Positions 23,015 through 30,138 of a DNA stretch of 42,213 bases are shown one piece after another (the stretch's first letter is position 1; each line of letters begins with the position of its first letter). The notes under the pieces were generated by a model. The model was not told the origin of the DNA. It did no database searches and was given only the letters and a program-made list of their open reading frames with translations. Both the position numbers and the translations under genes were made by a program. Source of the DNA: an uncultured Oscillospiraceae bacterium. Lineage in GTDB: Bacteria > Bacillota > Clostridia > Oscillospirales > Oscillospiraceae. The stretch lies in assembly GCA_947600025.1 (NCBI GenBank), contig CANQFY010000009.1, positions 1-42,213 on the forward strand. The letters run 5' to 3'.

Positions 23015-23751
23015 AACGGTTTTTGAAAGCCCTTGCCATGTGCCAGAGCATGTTCTGCGCCCTGCCGGTGCTGGGAAATTTCTGGGACGAGGACGCCCGG
23101 CCCCTGATGCTCCTGTTTTTGCCCCTGGTGGGGCTGGAAATTGGGCTGTTGTGGCAGGGCCTGGCGTGGCTCTGCGGCGTTTTGGGGCTGCCGGCGCTTC
23201 TATCTGGGCTTTTCCTGTGCCTGTTCCCCTATCTCATTACCGGGGGCATCCATCTGGACGGCTACATGGATGTGGCCGACGCCATGGGCTCCTGCCGGGA
23301 CCTGGAAAAGCGCCGGGCTATTTTGAAGGACCCCCACATCGGTTCCTTCGCGGCTTTGGCCCTGGGGATGGCGCTGCTGTCCGGCTTTGCTCTGCTGAGC
23401 CAGGGGGGCCGGGGGAGCCTCTGGCTGATCCCGGTGGTGAGCAGGTGCGGCTCGGCCCTGGCGGTGACGGGCCTGCGGCCCATGTCCGGCAGCCAGTACG
23501 CCGGGGCCCGGCCCCCGGCGTGGCAGAAGGGGATTCTTTGGGCTGCCTTGGCGGCGGCTGGGATCGCGGCATGGTTTTTTGGGTCGGTTCCCGCCTATTT
23601 TGGCGGGATCGTAGGGTATTTTTTGGCGGCGGCGTGGGCCTACCGGGGCCTGGACGGCATGAACGGCGATGTGGCGGGCTATGCCCTGACCGTCTCGGAG
23701 CTGACGGCGCTGGCCTTCGCGGTGTGTTGGGAGGCAGTCGGATGGTGCTGA
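23011..23751 (+). CDS. cobS: Adenosylcobinamide-GDP ribazoletransferase (cobalamin synthase)
   Basis: The 246-residue membrane protein is CobS, which joins AdoCbi-GDP with alpha-ribazole (phosphate) in the final assembly. ITGGIHLDGYMDVADAMGS near residue 78 carries the conserved acidic metal-binding pattern, and KDPHIGSFAALALG follows. About six membrane segments are visible. It overlaps cobU by four bases at its start and the small cobU-like gene by ten bases at its end. Length is normal for the family. Confidence 0.95.
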   Translation: MKRFLKALAMCQSMFCALPVLGNFWDEDARPLMLLFLPLVGLEIGLLWQGLAWLCGVLGLPALLSGLFLCLFPYLITGGIHLDGYMDVADAMGSCRDLEKRRAILKDPHIGSFAALALGMALLSGFALLSQGGRGSLWLIPVVSRCGSALAVTGLRPMSGSQYAGARPPAWQKGILWAALAAAGIAAWFFGSVPAYFGGIVGYFLAAAWAYRGLDGMNGDVAGYALTVSELTALAFAVCWEAVGWC

Positions 23752-24119
23752 TTTTTGGCGGAGCGTACCAGGGGAAAAAGGACTTCGTCCTGGCGGAATT
23801 TGGGCTAAAAAAGGATGATATCTGCGTGTGTTCGCCGGAAAGCGCCCCGGATCTTACAAAAAAGTGCCTGGCAAGTATGGAGAATTTTGTCTGGTACTGT
23901 CTAAACCAAGGCGTGGACGAAATGAACTATTTTCGATGCAACTCGGCGCTTTTGGAGGACAAAATCTTCATTTTCCGGGATATTTTTTGTGGGGTGGTAC
24001 CCATGTCGAAAGAGGAGCGGGCCTGGCGGGAGGCCACCGGCCGGGCCATGCAGTACCTGGCGGGGAAGGCGGACCGGGTGAGCCGAATCTTCTGCGGATT
24101 GGAGCAGCGGCTTAAATGA
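23742..24119 (+). CDS. Shortened CobU-like paralogue lacking the catalytic histidine
   Basis: The 125-residue protein begins MVLIFGGAYQGKKDFV, which parallels CobU's N-terminus but has a degenerate P-loop (GGAYQGKK in place of GGxxSGKS). The C-terminal half (CGVVPMSKEERAWREATGRA, then GLEQRLK) follows the CobU C-terminal pattern of GIVP...R..GR..Q.LA...D.V....G...RLK. About 50 residues between them are missing compared with cobU, and the protein contains no histidine at all, so it cannot be guanylylated as CobU is. ATG 23742 lies inside cobS, and the end overlaps the phosphatase gene as ATGA, so it is tightly embedded in the operon and not evidently decaying. It may be a non-catalytic partner, or may have a changed activity. 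Confidence 0.7.
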   Translation: MVLIFGGAYQGKKDFVLAEFGLKKDDICVCSPESAPDLTKKCLASMENFVWYCLNQGVDEMNYFRCNSALLEDKIFIFRDIFCGVVPMSKEERAWREATGRAMQYLAGKADRVSRIFCGLEQRLK

Positions 24120-24694
24120 CCATCTATCTCATCCGCCACGGGGCCACGGCGGCCAACGAGGCCCATCTCTACTGCGGCGCCACCGACCTGCCCCTCTCGC
24201 CCCGAGGGACGGCGGCGCTATCTTCCCTTTCCTATCCGCCCCTGCCGGGAGCAACCTATTACACCAGCGGGCTTCTCCGCTGCCGGCAGACCCTGGCGCT
24301 GCTCTTTGGCCCGGTGGCGGCCCAAACGGTGCCGGCGCTGGCGGAGATGAACTTTGGGGCCTTTGAAATGCGGAGCTATGAGGAGCTGAAAGAGGACCCT
24401 GCCTACCAGGCGTGGCTTACTGGGGACAACGAAAAAAATCCCGCCCCCGGCGGCGAGAGCGGTGCAGAAATGACCTGCCGGGCCCTGGCGGCCTTCCGAA
24501 TGATCGCGGAAAAAGGGGAAAACGCGGTGATCGTGACCCACGGCGGGGTGCTGGCGGCGGTGATGGCGGACCTTTTCCCCGGGGAGGGGAAAAACCGCTA
24601 CCAGTGGCAGCGGCCCCCGGGCCGGGGCTACCGGCTGGAATGGACCGGGACCTGGCGCTACGCCCCCATCCCGGAAAGGCGGGAGGAGGAATAA
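24116..24694 (+). CDS. cobC: Histidine phosphatase, probable alpha-ribazole phosphatase
   Basis: The 192-residue protein has the histidine-phosphatase signature LIRHGATAANE with His8 as the phosphate acceptor, a second conserved VTHGG near residue 140, and the catalytic Glu in PALAEMNFGAFE. CobC-type enzymes remove the phosphate from alpha-ribazole phosphate or from cobalamin phosphate. The assignment beyond the superfamily rests on its place as the last gene of the cob operon, overlapping the preceding gene by four bases. The sequence alone would also fit a phosphoglycerate-mutase-like phosphatase. It is followed by a strong terminator. Confidence 0.85.
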   Translation: MTIYLIRHGATAANEAHLYCGATDLPLSPRGTAALSSLSYPPLPGATYYTSGLLRCRQTLALLFGPVAAQTVPALAEMNFGAFEMRSYEELKEDPAYQAWLTGDNEKNPAPGGESGAEMTCRALAAFRMIAEKGENAVIVTHGGVLAAVMADLFPGEGKNRYQWQRPPGRGYRLEWTGTWRYAPIPERREEE

Positions 24695-24743
24695 TAGCGG
24701 GCAGTCTGTCGTTAAGAGCAGAAAAGCAAGCGAATAAAGCGCG

Positions 24744-24778
24744 AAAATCGCCGCCGGAATCTCCGGCGGCGATTTTTA
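24744..24778. terminator. Bidirectional terminator between the cob operon and the ABC operon (recurrent type)
   Basis: AAAATCGCCGCCGGA (24744-24758) pairs perfectly with 24762-24776 across a 3-base loop, with T runs on both strands. The TAA stop of the ABC gene overlaps the right arm. The core is almost the same as the terminator at 16909-16944. Confidence 0.9.
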
Positions 24779-25483
24779 TTCCGCTGCCTCCAGCAGCTCT
24801 TTGGTGAAGGGATGCTTGGGCGCGGCAAAGAGGGCGTCGGTATCGTTTTCCTCCACAATTCTGCCCCCCTCCATCACCAGCACCCGGTCGCAGATCTGGT
24901 AGATCACCCCCAGGTCGTGGCTGATGAACAGGCAGCTGAAGCCATACTCCCGTTTGAGGTCCATCAGCAGCTCCAAGATCTGCCGCTGCACCGTCACGTC
25001 CAGGGCGCTCACCGGCTCGTCCGCCACCACCAGGCCGGGGCGGGCAATCACCGCGGCGGCAATGGCCACCCGCTGGCGCTGGCCCCCGGAGAGCTCCTGG
25101 GGATAGCGGCGGGCCAGCTCCGGCGCCAGGCCCACCCGGTCCAGCAGCGCCATAGCCCGCTCCCGCCGCCGCGCTTCTGGGACGCCGGCGGCCCGGAGGG
25201 GTTCGGTCAGGGTCCAGAGCAGGGTGTGGGCCGGGTTTAAGCTGCGGTAGGGGTCCTGAAAGATCATCTGGGGACGTGGAGTATAGTGCCGCACCCGGCC
25301 CTCCCAGTCCCGGTGCAGGCCCAAAATCGACCGGGCCAGGGTGGATTTTCCGCTGCCGCTCTCCCCCACCAGGCCCAGGACCTCCCCCCGATCCAGGTGG
25401 AAAGTCACGTCCCGCAGCACCGGCCGCCGAGTTTTCCCCTGGGTATACCATGCCGAAAGGCCCTCCACTTCCAAGATACGCAT
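24776..25483 (-). CDS. ABC transporter ATP-binding protein, Opp/Dpp/Nik type (second ATPase)
   Basis: The 235-residue ATPase has Walker A GESGSGKST (near residue 40), a Q-loop in QMIFQDPYRSLNPAHTLL, signature LSGGQRQRVAIA, Walker B GLVVADEP and the H-loop FISHD. The sequence QDPYxSLNP is typical of the DppF/OppF/NikE branch, although the C-terminal extension of classical OppF is absent, giving a short protein. It is the last gene of a five-gene importer operon, nine bases after the other ATPase gene, and ends in the shared terminator. The pair of ATPases powers import of the ligand delivered by the lipoprotein. The substrate cannot be decided from the ATPase. Confidence 0.93.
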   Translation of the reverse strand: MRILEVEGLSAWYTQGKTRRPVLRDVTFHLDRGEVLGLVGESGSGKSTLARSILGLHRDWEGRVRHYTPRPQMIFQDPYRSLNPAHTLLWTLTEPLRAAGVPEARRRERAMALLDRVGLAPELARRYPQELSGGQRQRVAIAAAVIARPGLVVADEPVSALDVTVQRQILELLMDLKREYGFSCLFISHDLGVIYQICDRVLVMEGGRIVEENDTDALFAAPKHPFTKELLEAAE

Positions 25484-25492
25484 GGCTCCTCC

Positions 25493-26275
25493 TTATCGCA
25501 GCTTGTTGTCCCGGGTGGGAATGGCGTCCAAAAGGCGCCGGGTATACGCCTCCCGGGGTGCCTGGAACAGCTCCTCCACGGCGCCGGTCTCCACGATCCT
25601 GCCGCCGCGCATCACGAGAGCCCGATGGCAGAGCTTTTTCACCAGGCGCAGATCGTGGCTGATGAACAGCACCCCCATATTCCGCTCCCGGGAAAGCCGG
25701 GATAGCAGGTCCAGGATCTGGGCCTGCACCGTCACGTCCAGGGCGGTGGTGATCTCGTCACACAGCAGATACTTGGGTTCCGACACCAGAGCGGCGGCGA
25801 TCATCGCCCGCTGGAGCTGGCCCCCGGAGAGCTGATGGGGATAGCGGCGGCCCAGGGCCGCCGGTTCCGGCAGCTCCGCCTCCGCCATGGCGGCCAGGGC
25901 CTTGTCCCGGCGCTGGCGCCCGTTTAGGCGGGTGTGGACCCGAAGGGCCTCCTCCACCTGCCGCTCCACCCGCAGCACCGGGTTCAGGCTAGTCATGGGC
26001 TCCTGGAACACCATGGCCACCTCCTTCCCCCGGACGGCTCGGAGCTGGGTCGGAGACGCCCCGGTCAACTCCTGCCCCTCCAGGCGGATGACACCGGTAA
26101 CCTCCGCATCGGGAAGCAGCAGACCCGCCAGGCACTGGGCGGTGACGGATTTTCCGCTGCCGCTCTCCCCCACCAGGCCCAATATTTCGCCCCGGTCCAG
26201 AGAAAAGGTCACGTCCTCCACCGCGGGGACCGCCCCGCCGGGGAATCGGACCGAAAGATGCTCAACTTGCAGCAT
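25493..26275 (-). CDS. ABC transporter ATP-binding protein, Opp/Dpp/Nik type (first ATPase)
   Basis: The 260-residue ATPase has Walker A GESGSGKSV, QEPMTSLNPVLRV in the Q-loop region (typical of the DppD/NikD branch), signature LSGGQLQRAMIA, Walker B LLCDEITTALDVTV and FISHDL. It ends soon after the ATPase core, with a short tail (AYTRRLLDAIPTRDNKLR). It starts from ATG 26275 with an AGGAGG site, 11 bases after the second permease gene. The cysteine in LLCDE replaces the more common Ala in the Walker B neighbourhood and should be harmless. Confidence 0.93.
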   Translation of the reverse strand: MLQVEHLSVRFPGGAVPAVEDVTFSLDRGEILGLVGESGSGKSVTAQCLAGLLLPDAEVTGVIRLEGQELTGASPTQLRAVRGKEVAMVFQEPMTSLNPVLRVERQVEEALRVHTRLNGRQRRDKALAAMAEAELPEPAALGRRYPHQLSGGQLQRAMIAAALVSEPKYLLCDEITTALDVTVQAQILDLLSRLSRERNMGVLFISHDLRLVKKLCHRALVMRGGRIVETGAVEELFQAPREAYTRRLLDAIPTRDNKLR

Positions 26276-26286
26276 ACATTCCCTCC

Positions 26287-27090
26287 TTACGCCCGGCGGC
26301 GGCGCTGAAGCCCCTCCCCGAGCAGGCTGAACCCCAGGATCAGCAGGGCGATGGCCGCCCCGGCGCTGAACGCGTACCAGGGGGCCCGCTGCAGATAGGT
26401 CTGGCTGTCGGAGAGCATGGAGCCCAGACTGGGGAAGGGGGGCTGCACCCCCAGGCCCAGGAAGCTCATGCTGGCCTCGCTTAAAATGGCGTTGTTGAAA
26501 CCGATGACGATGGCGGGCACCAGCACCCCCCTGAGATTGGGCAGGATGTGGGCCAGCAGAATCCGGCTGTGGGAGACGCCCATGAGTCGGGCGCTCTGAA
26601 TGAAGCTAGCGTCCCGGTAGCGGGCCGCCTCCCCCCGGACCAGCCGGGCAAAGCTGGGGATGAACAGCACCCCCAGGGCCAGGATGATCTGGGCCGTCCC
26701 CCGACCCGCCAGGCTGACCACCACCAGCGCCAGCAACACCGAGGGGAAGGCGGTGACCACGTCGCACAGCCGGGTGAGCAGGAAGTCCGCCGGGCCGCCG
26801 AAATAGCCACACAGGCACCCAATGGCGGTGCCCAGCAGGCAGCCGATGGCCACCACGCAGGCGGCGATCAGCAGGCTGGCCCCCATGCCCTGGAGGACCC
26901 GGCTGAACACATCCCGGCCGAAATTGTCGGTGCCCAGCAGGTGGACAAGGGAGGGCGGGCAGAATTTCTCCCCGGCGCTCACCGCCGTGGGGTTATAGGG
27001 CGTCCAAAACGCCCCCAGGAGAGCGGCGCATACCGTTAGCAGGCTGATCCCGCCGCCCAGCAGGAGCATGGGGCTAATTCTCTGCTTCAT
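26287..27090 (-). CDS. ABC transporter permease, DppC/NikC type
   Basis: The 267-residue protein has about six membrane segments and the family pattern of the second permease: an N-terminal membrane segment, then a domain with LGTDNFGRDVFSRVLQG, and the EAA-like loop EAARYRDASFIQSARLMGVS that docks onto an ATPase. ILSEASMSFLGLGVQPPFPS near the C-terminus is characteristic of DppC/OppC/NikC. It lies ten bases after the first permease gene and 11 bases before the ATPase gene. Substrate choice between di- or oligopeptides, nickel chelates or other ligands is not visible. Confidence 0.93.
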   Translation of the reverse strand: MKQRISPMLLLGGGISLLTVCAALLGAFWTPYNPTAVSAGEKFCPPSLVHLLGTDNFGRDVFSRVLQGMGASLLIAACVVAIGCLLGTAIGCLCGYFGGPADFLLTRLCDVVTAFPSVLLALVVVSLAGRGTAQIILALGVLFIPSFARLVRGEAARYRDASFIQSARLMGVSHSRILLAHILPNLRGVLVPAIVIGFNNAILSEASMSFLGLGVQPPFPSLGSMLSDSQTYLQRAPWYAFSAGAAIALLILGFSLLGEGLQRRRRA

Positions 27091-27100
27091 CTTTGCCCCC

Positions 27101-28042
27101 CTATCCCAGCCGGACCCGGGGATCGGCCAGCCGGGTCAGCAGATCCGCCAGGAAGTGGATGGTAACGATCCAGGCGGCCAGGAGCATGACGATGGCCAGC
27201 ACCACCGGATAGTCCCGGTTGGACACGCTGGACAGCAGCAGTTGCCCCACCCCGGGGATGCTGAAAACCTGCTCGATGAGTATGCTCATGGTCATGATCT
27301 CCGCCAGGGACACCGCCAAAAAGGTGATCACCGGCAGCAGGGCGTTGCGCAGCACCTGCCGGAGCAAAATGGAGGTCTCGGAGGCCCCCCGGCTCCGGGC
27401 GGTGCGGACATAGTCCTGCCCCAGCTGGTCCCGGATGGAGCCGCGCAGCAGCTTCACTGCCATGGCGGACCGGGGAATGGCGATGGACAGCGCCGGAAAG
27501 ATCAGATACCGGACGCAGCCCCAGAAATCCTTCTCCGGGGACACATAGGCCCCGGGGGTGAACCATTTCAGGACGATGCCCAGCCCATAGCAGGCCAGGA
27601 TGCCCAGGAAAAAGGGGGGCACGCTCATCACCAGCTGGTTCAAGCCCACGGCGGCGGCGTCGAAATACCGGTTCCGCACGCTTCCCGCCAGCACCCCCAG
27701 GGGGATGGACAGCGCCACCGTCAAAAGGAAGGACAGGATCGTTAACAGGGCCGACACCGCGAGCTTGCCGGAGAGCATCTGCCCCACCTCCATGCGGTAG
27801 AGGTAGCTCTCTCCCAGGTCCCCCCGGAGGAAGCCTTTCAGCCATTCAAAATACCGCACCGGCAGGGGCCGGTCCAGGCCCAGCTGGGCCCGCAGCGCCG
27901 CCACCGCCTCCGGGGTCGCCTCGGAGCCCAGCATGGTGGTGGCGGGGTCGGCGGGAATCAGGGCAAAGGCAAAGAAGGCCAGGGCGGAGACCAGGAACAA
28001 TGTAATAATGAGAGCCGCGAATTTGGAAAACAGGGTCTTCAC
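27101..28042 (-). CDS. ABC transporter permease, DppB/NikB type
   Basis: The 313-residue protein has six membrane segments with the expected motifs of the first permease: FALIPADPATTMLGSEATPE near the N-terminus, LGLDRPLPVRYFEWLKGFLR, and the docking loop GQDYVRTARSRGASETSILL followed by LIEQVFSIPGVGQLL. The start is a GTG at 28042 with GGAGG eight bases upstream; no closer ATG exists. It lies 22 bases after the binding-protein gene and is part of the five-gene operon. Confidence 0.93.
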   Translation of the reverse strand: MKTLFSKFAALIITLFLVSALAFFAFALIPADPATTMLGSEATPEAVAALRAQLGLDRPLPVRYFEWLKGFLRGDLGESYLYRMEVGQMLSGKLAVSALLTILSFLLTVALSIPLGVLAGSVRNRYFDAAAVGLNQLVMSVPPFFLGILACYGLGIVLKWFTPGAYVSPEKDFWGCVRYLIFPALSIAIPRSAMAVKLLRGSIRDQLGQDYVRTARSRGASETSILLRQVLRNALLPVITFLAVSLAEIMTMSILIEQVFSIPGVGQLLLSSVSNRDYPVVLAIVMLLAAWIVTIHFLADLLTRLADPRVRLG

Positions 28043-28064
28043 GCCGAAGCCTCCTTTCTATTGC

Positions 28065-29612
28065 CTACTGAAAAGACAATGTGGACATATCCATGACATA
28101 CAGGGGATAGAACGCGTAGCCCGTCAGCGCCGGATTGATGGCCACGAAATCCGCCAGATCCTGCAGGTACACATTGGCGGCGGTGTCGCTCAAGATCTCC
28201 AGGCACTGCCGGTAATAGGCGGTCTGCTCCTCCTCGGTGTGGGCCGGGTCCCGGGCGGCGGCATAGGCGGCGTCGTAGTCCGGGTTGGTATAGCCGATCA
28301 TGTTCTTCCCGTCGCCGGTGACCCACCGGGCCAGCATGGCCGAGGCCGTGAGGGTGCTGGCGTCAAAGCCTACCAGGGTGGCTTCGAAATTCCGGCCGGC
28401 GTAGACCTCGGAGAGCCAGGTCTCCCACTCCACCAGCTCCAGCTTGGCCTCCACCCCCACTTCCTTCAGCTGCTCCACGATCACCGTGGCCGTGTCCACA
28501 TGGGGCGCGTAGTTGCTGGGCACCGTGAGGGTGAAGGAAAAGCCGTCGGGATAGCCGGCCTGGGCCAGGAGGGCCTTGGCCTTCTCCACGTCGTGGGGAT
28601 AGCGGTCCGCCAGCGCCGAGTCAAAGTACTTGCCGAAGGCGGGGTACATGGAGGAGCCCACCTTGGCGCCGTGGCCGTCGGCGGTGAGGGCCAGCATGGC
28701 GTCCACATCCACGGCGTAGCACAGGGCCTGGCGGACCAGCTCGTTGTCGAAGGGCGCCTTGGCGTGGTTCAGGTACATGGCCTGGACCAGATTCATGGTC
28801 CCCTCCAAAATCTGGTAGCCGTTGGTCAGGCTCTCCACCTGGTCCACCGTCAGATGGGCCACCAGGTCCAACGCCCCGCTGTTCAGCGCGGTGAACAGGG
28901 CGTTGCCGTCGGAGAAAATCCGATAGGTCACCCGCTCCAGAGCGGGTTTCGCGCCGTAGTACCCGTCGAACCGCTCCAGGATCACGTTCTCCTGGATGCT
29001 CCGGGAGACGAACCGGAAGGGGCCGGTGCCCACCGGGGCGGTGGCCTGACCGTCGTAGTCCTTGGGCACGATGTAGACGCTGGCGGCCATGCTGAGGAAG
29101 TCCGGGTCCGGCGCCGTCAGGGTGATCACCACGCCGCCGTTCTCCTCCCGGATGTCCGCCACATTGGAAAGCGCCGCTGCCACGGAAGAATTGACCGTGA
29201 CGGCGGCGCAGGTTTGGAAGGAATAGAGCACGTCTTCAAAGGTACATTCCTTCCCATTGTGGAAGGTCACACCCTCCCGCAGAGGGAAGGTGTAGGTGCA
29301 GCCATCGGTGGAAACGGTGTAAGACGCCGCCACCGCGGGGACAAAATTCCCCTGGCTGTCGGGCTTGATCAGCCCTTCAAAGACGTTGAACATGACCTCT
29401 CTAGTTCCTGCGGCCGTCATCTGATACGGGTCAAGACTATCATCCAGGTCCTGGGCGATCCCCACGGCGATCTCCGCCTTTTGGGGCGCCTGGGAAGAAG
29501 GGGCATTTGTGCTGCTGGCTGTGGAGTTCTGAGGCGTGGCTTCCCGGCAACCGCCGAGTAAGCCCGCAAGGACGCCCACCGCCAGGAAAAGGGCAAGGAT
29601 TTGCTTCTTCAT
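28065..29612 (-). CDS. Extracellular solute-binding lipoprotein, family 5 (peptide/nickel type)
   Basis: The 515-residue protein begins with a lipoprotein signal peptide (LAGLLGGC, Cys22) and a Ser/Thr/Ala/Gln linker, then the SBP family 5 fold. Recognisable parts are YTFPLREGVTFHNGKECTFE near residue 130 and LVRQALCYAVDVDAMLALTA in the middle. Family 5 proteins bind di- and oligopeptides, nickel or nickel chelates, opines or sugars; specificity residues cannot be read by eye. The gene leads the ABC operon behind its own promoter at 29691-29719. The neighbourhood of cobalamin genes makes a metal such as nickel or cobalt tempting, but two terminators and opposite orientation separate it from those genes. 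Confidence 0.92.
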   Translation of the reverse strand: MKKQILALFLAVGVLAGLLGGCREATPQNSTASSTNAPSSQAPQKAEIAVGIAQDLDDSLDPYQMTAAGTREVMFNVFEGLIKPDSQGNFVPAVAASYTVSTDGCTYTFPLREGVTFHNGKECTFEDVLYSFQTCAAVTVNSSVAAALSNVADIREENGGVVITLTAPDPDFLSMAASVYIVPKDYDGQATAPVGTGPFRFVSRSIQENVILERFDGYYGAKPALERVTYRIFSDGNALFTALNSGALDLVAHLTVDQVESLTNGYQILEGTMNLVQAMYLNHAKAPFDNELVRQALCYAVDVDAMLALTADGHGAKVGSSMYPAFGKYFDSALADRYPHDVEKAKALLAQAGYPDGFSFTLTVPSNYAPHVDTATVIVEQLKEVGVEAKLELVEWETWLSEVYAGRNFEATLVGFDASTLTASAMLARWVTGDGKNMIGYTNPDYDAAYAAARDPAHTEEEQTAYYRQCLEILSDTAANVYLQDLADFVAINPALTGYAFYPLYVMDMSTLSFQ

Positions 29613-29626
29613 TGCGATTCTCCTTC

Positions 29627-29643
29627 CGCCGCTTTTCGCGGCG
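29627..29643 (-). promoter_or_regulatory. Small leader hairpin before the binding-protein gene
   Basis: On the minus strand, CGCCGC, a 5-base loop and GCGGCG form a 6-bp GC stem that ends right beside the GAAGGAG ribosome-binding site. Such a stem might protect the mRNA end or tune translation. Its function is not known. Confidence 0.35.
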
Positions 29644-29690
29644 TTACAACATCATTACTTCTTCTCCCATTATTAAATTGTCCAGGGGTG

Positions 29691-29719
29691 ATTATACAGC
29701 AGCTTTCACAAAAATGCAA
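29691..29719 (-). promoter_or_regulatory. Promoter of the ABC importer operon
   Basis: On the minus strand, TTGCAT (29719-29714), a 17-base spacer and TATAAT (29696-29691). The -10 is perfect. It lies about 80 bases before the binding-protein ATG. Confidence 0.75.
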
Positions 29720-29772
29720 CCCCGTTTTTTGGGAAAACGCCCACCGCCCGGGGTCGCGTCGTGGAAAGGGAA

Positions 29773-29804
29773 GTCCCTGGGCCGGGGAAACCCGGTCCAG
29801 GGAC
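29773..29804. terminator. Strong 14-bp hairpin with a GAAA loop, likely the end of the gltBD transcript
   Basis: GTCCCTGGGCCGGG (29773-29786) pairs with 29791-29804 with one G-T wobble, closed by GAAA. It lies just after the small membrane-protein gene read on the minus strand. The following minus-strand bases (TTCCCTTTCC) give only a poor T run, so it may protect RNA ends or act with a factor. Confidence 0.6.
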
Positions 29805-29812
29805 CTCATGAT

Positions 29813-30013
29813 TTAGTTTCTTTCCGGTTCCTGCCGGTCCTCTTGGGCGGATCGCTCCTTCCGGCACTTTTCAAGCTCCTGTTCCAGCTTGTTCCGCCGC
29901 CTCCGCCGGGCCGCTACATGGACCGCCAGCACCGCCACGATGGCGGCCAGCACCACCAGAGCCAGCGCGTCCCAGAGGCAAAATCCGAACACGGTGTGAA
30001 AATACTGATGCAT
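29813..30013 (-). CDS. Small single-pass membrane protein, function unknown
   Basis: The 66-residue protein starts at ATG 30013 with AAGGAG eight bases upstream; a longer frame to 30088 lacks such a site. It has one membrane segment (about residues 13-34, LWDALALVVLAAIVAVLAVHVAA is the core, cited here only by type), then RRRRR and a charged, probably coiled-coil tail (KLEQELEKCRKERSAQEDRQ). The positive-inside rule puts the tail in the cytoplasm. It lies 125 bases after gltD on the same strand and may be co-transcribed. I do not recognise a family. Confidence 0.6.
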   Translation of the reverse strand: MHQYFHTVFGFCLWDALALVVLAAIVAVLAVHVAARRRRRNKLEQELEKCRKERSAQEDRQEPERN

Positions 30014-30053
30014 TCTCCCAGCTCCTTTCGTCTTTTCCGGCCTGTATGGGTCC

Positions 30054-30081
30054 CGGGAAGGGGGAGATTCTCCCATTCCCG
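30054..30081. other. Interrupted hairpin between gltD and the small membrane protein gene
   Basis: CGGGAA (30054-30059) pairs with TTCCCG (30076-30081), and an inner GGGAG pairs with CTCCC across ATT, with a small internal bulge. There is no T run on the minus strand, so it is not a standard terminator. It may be an RNA processing or attenuation site for the gltBD message. Confidence 0.3.
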
Positions 30082-30138
30082 CCACCATTCTATGCCAAAC
30101 GACAAAAGTTGCTGCCTGCCGCGCCCGGTAAGCGCTCT

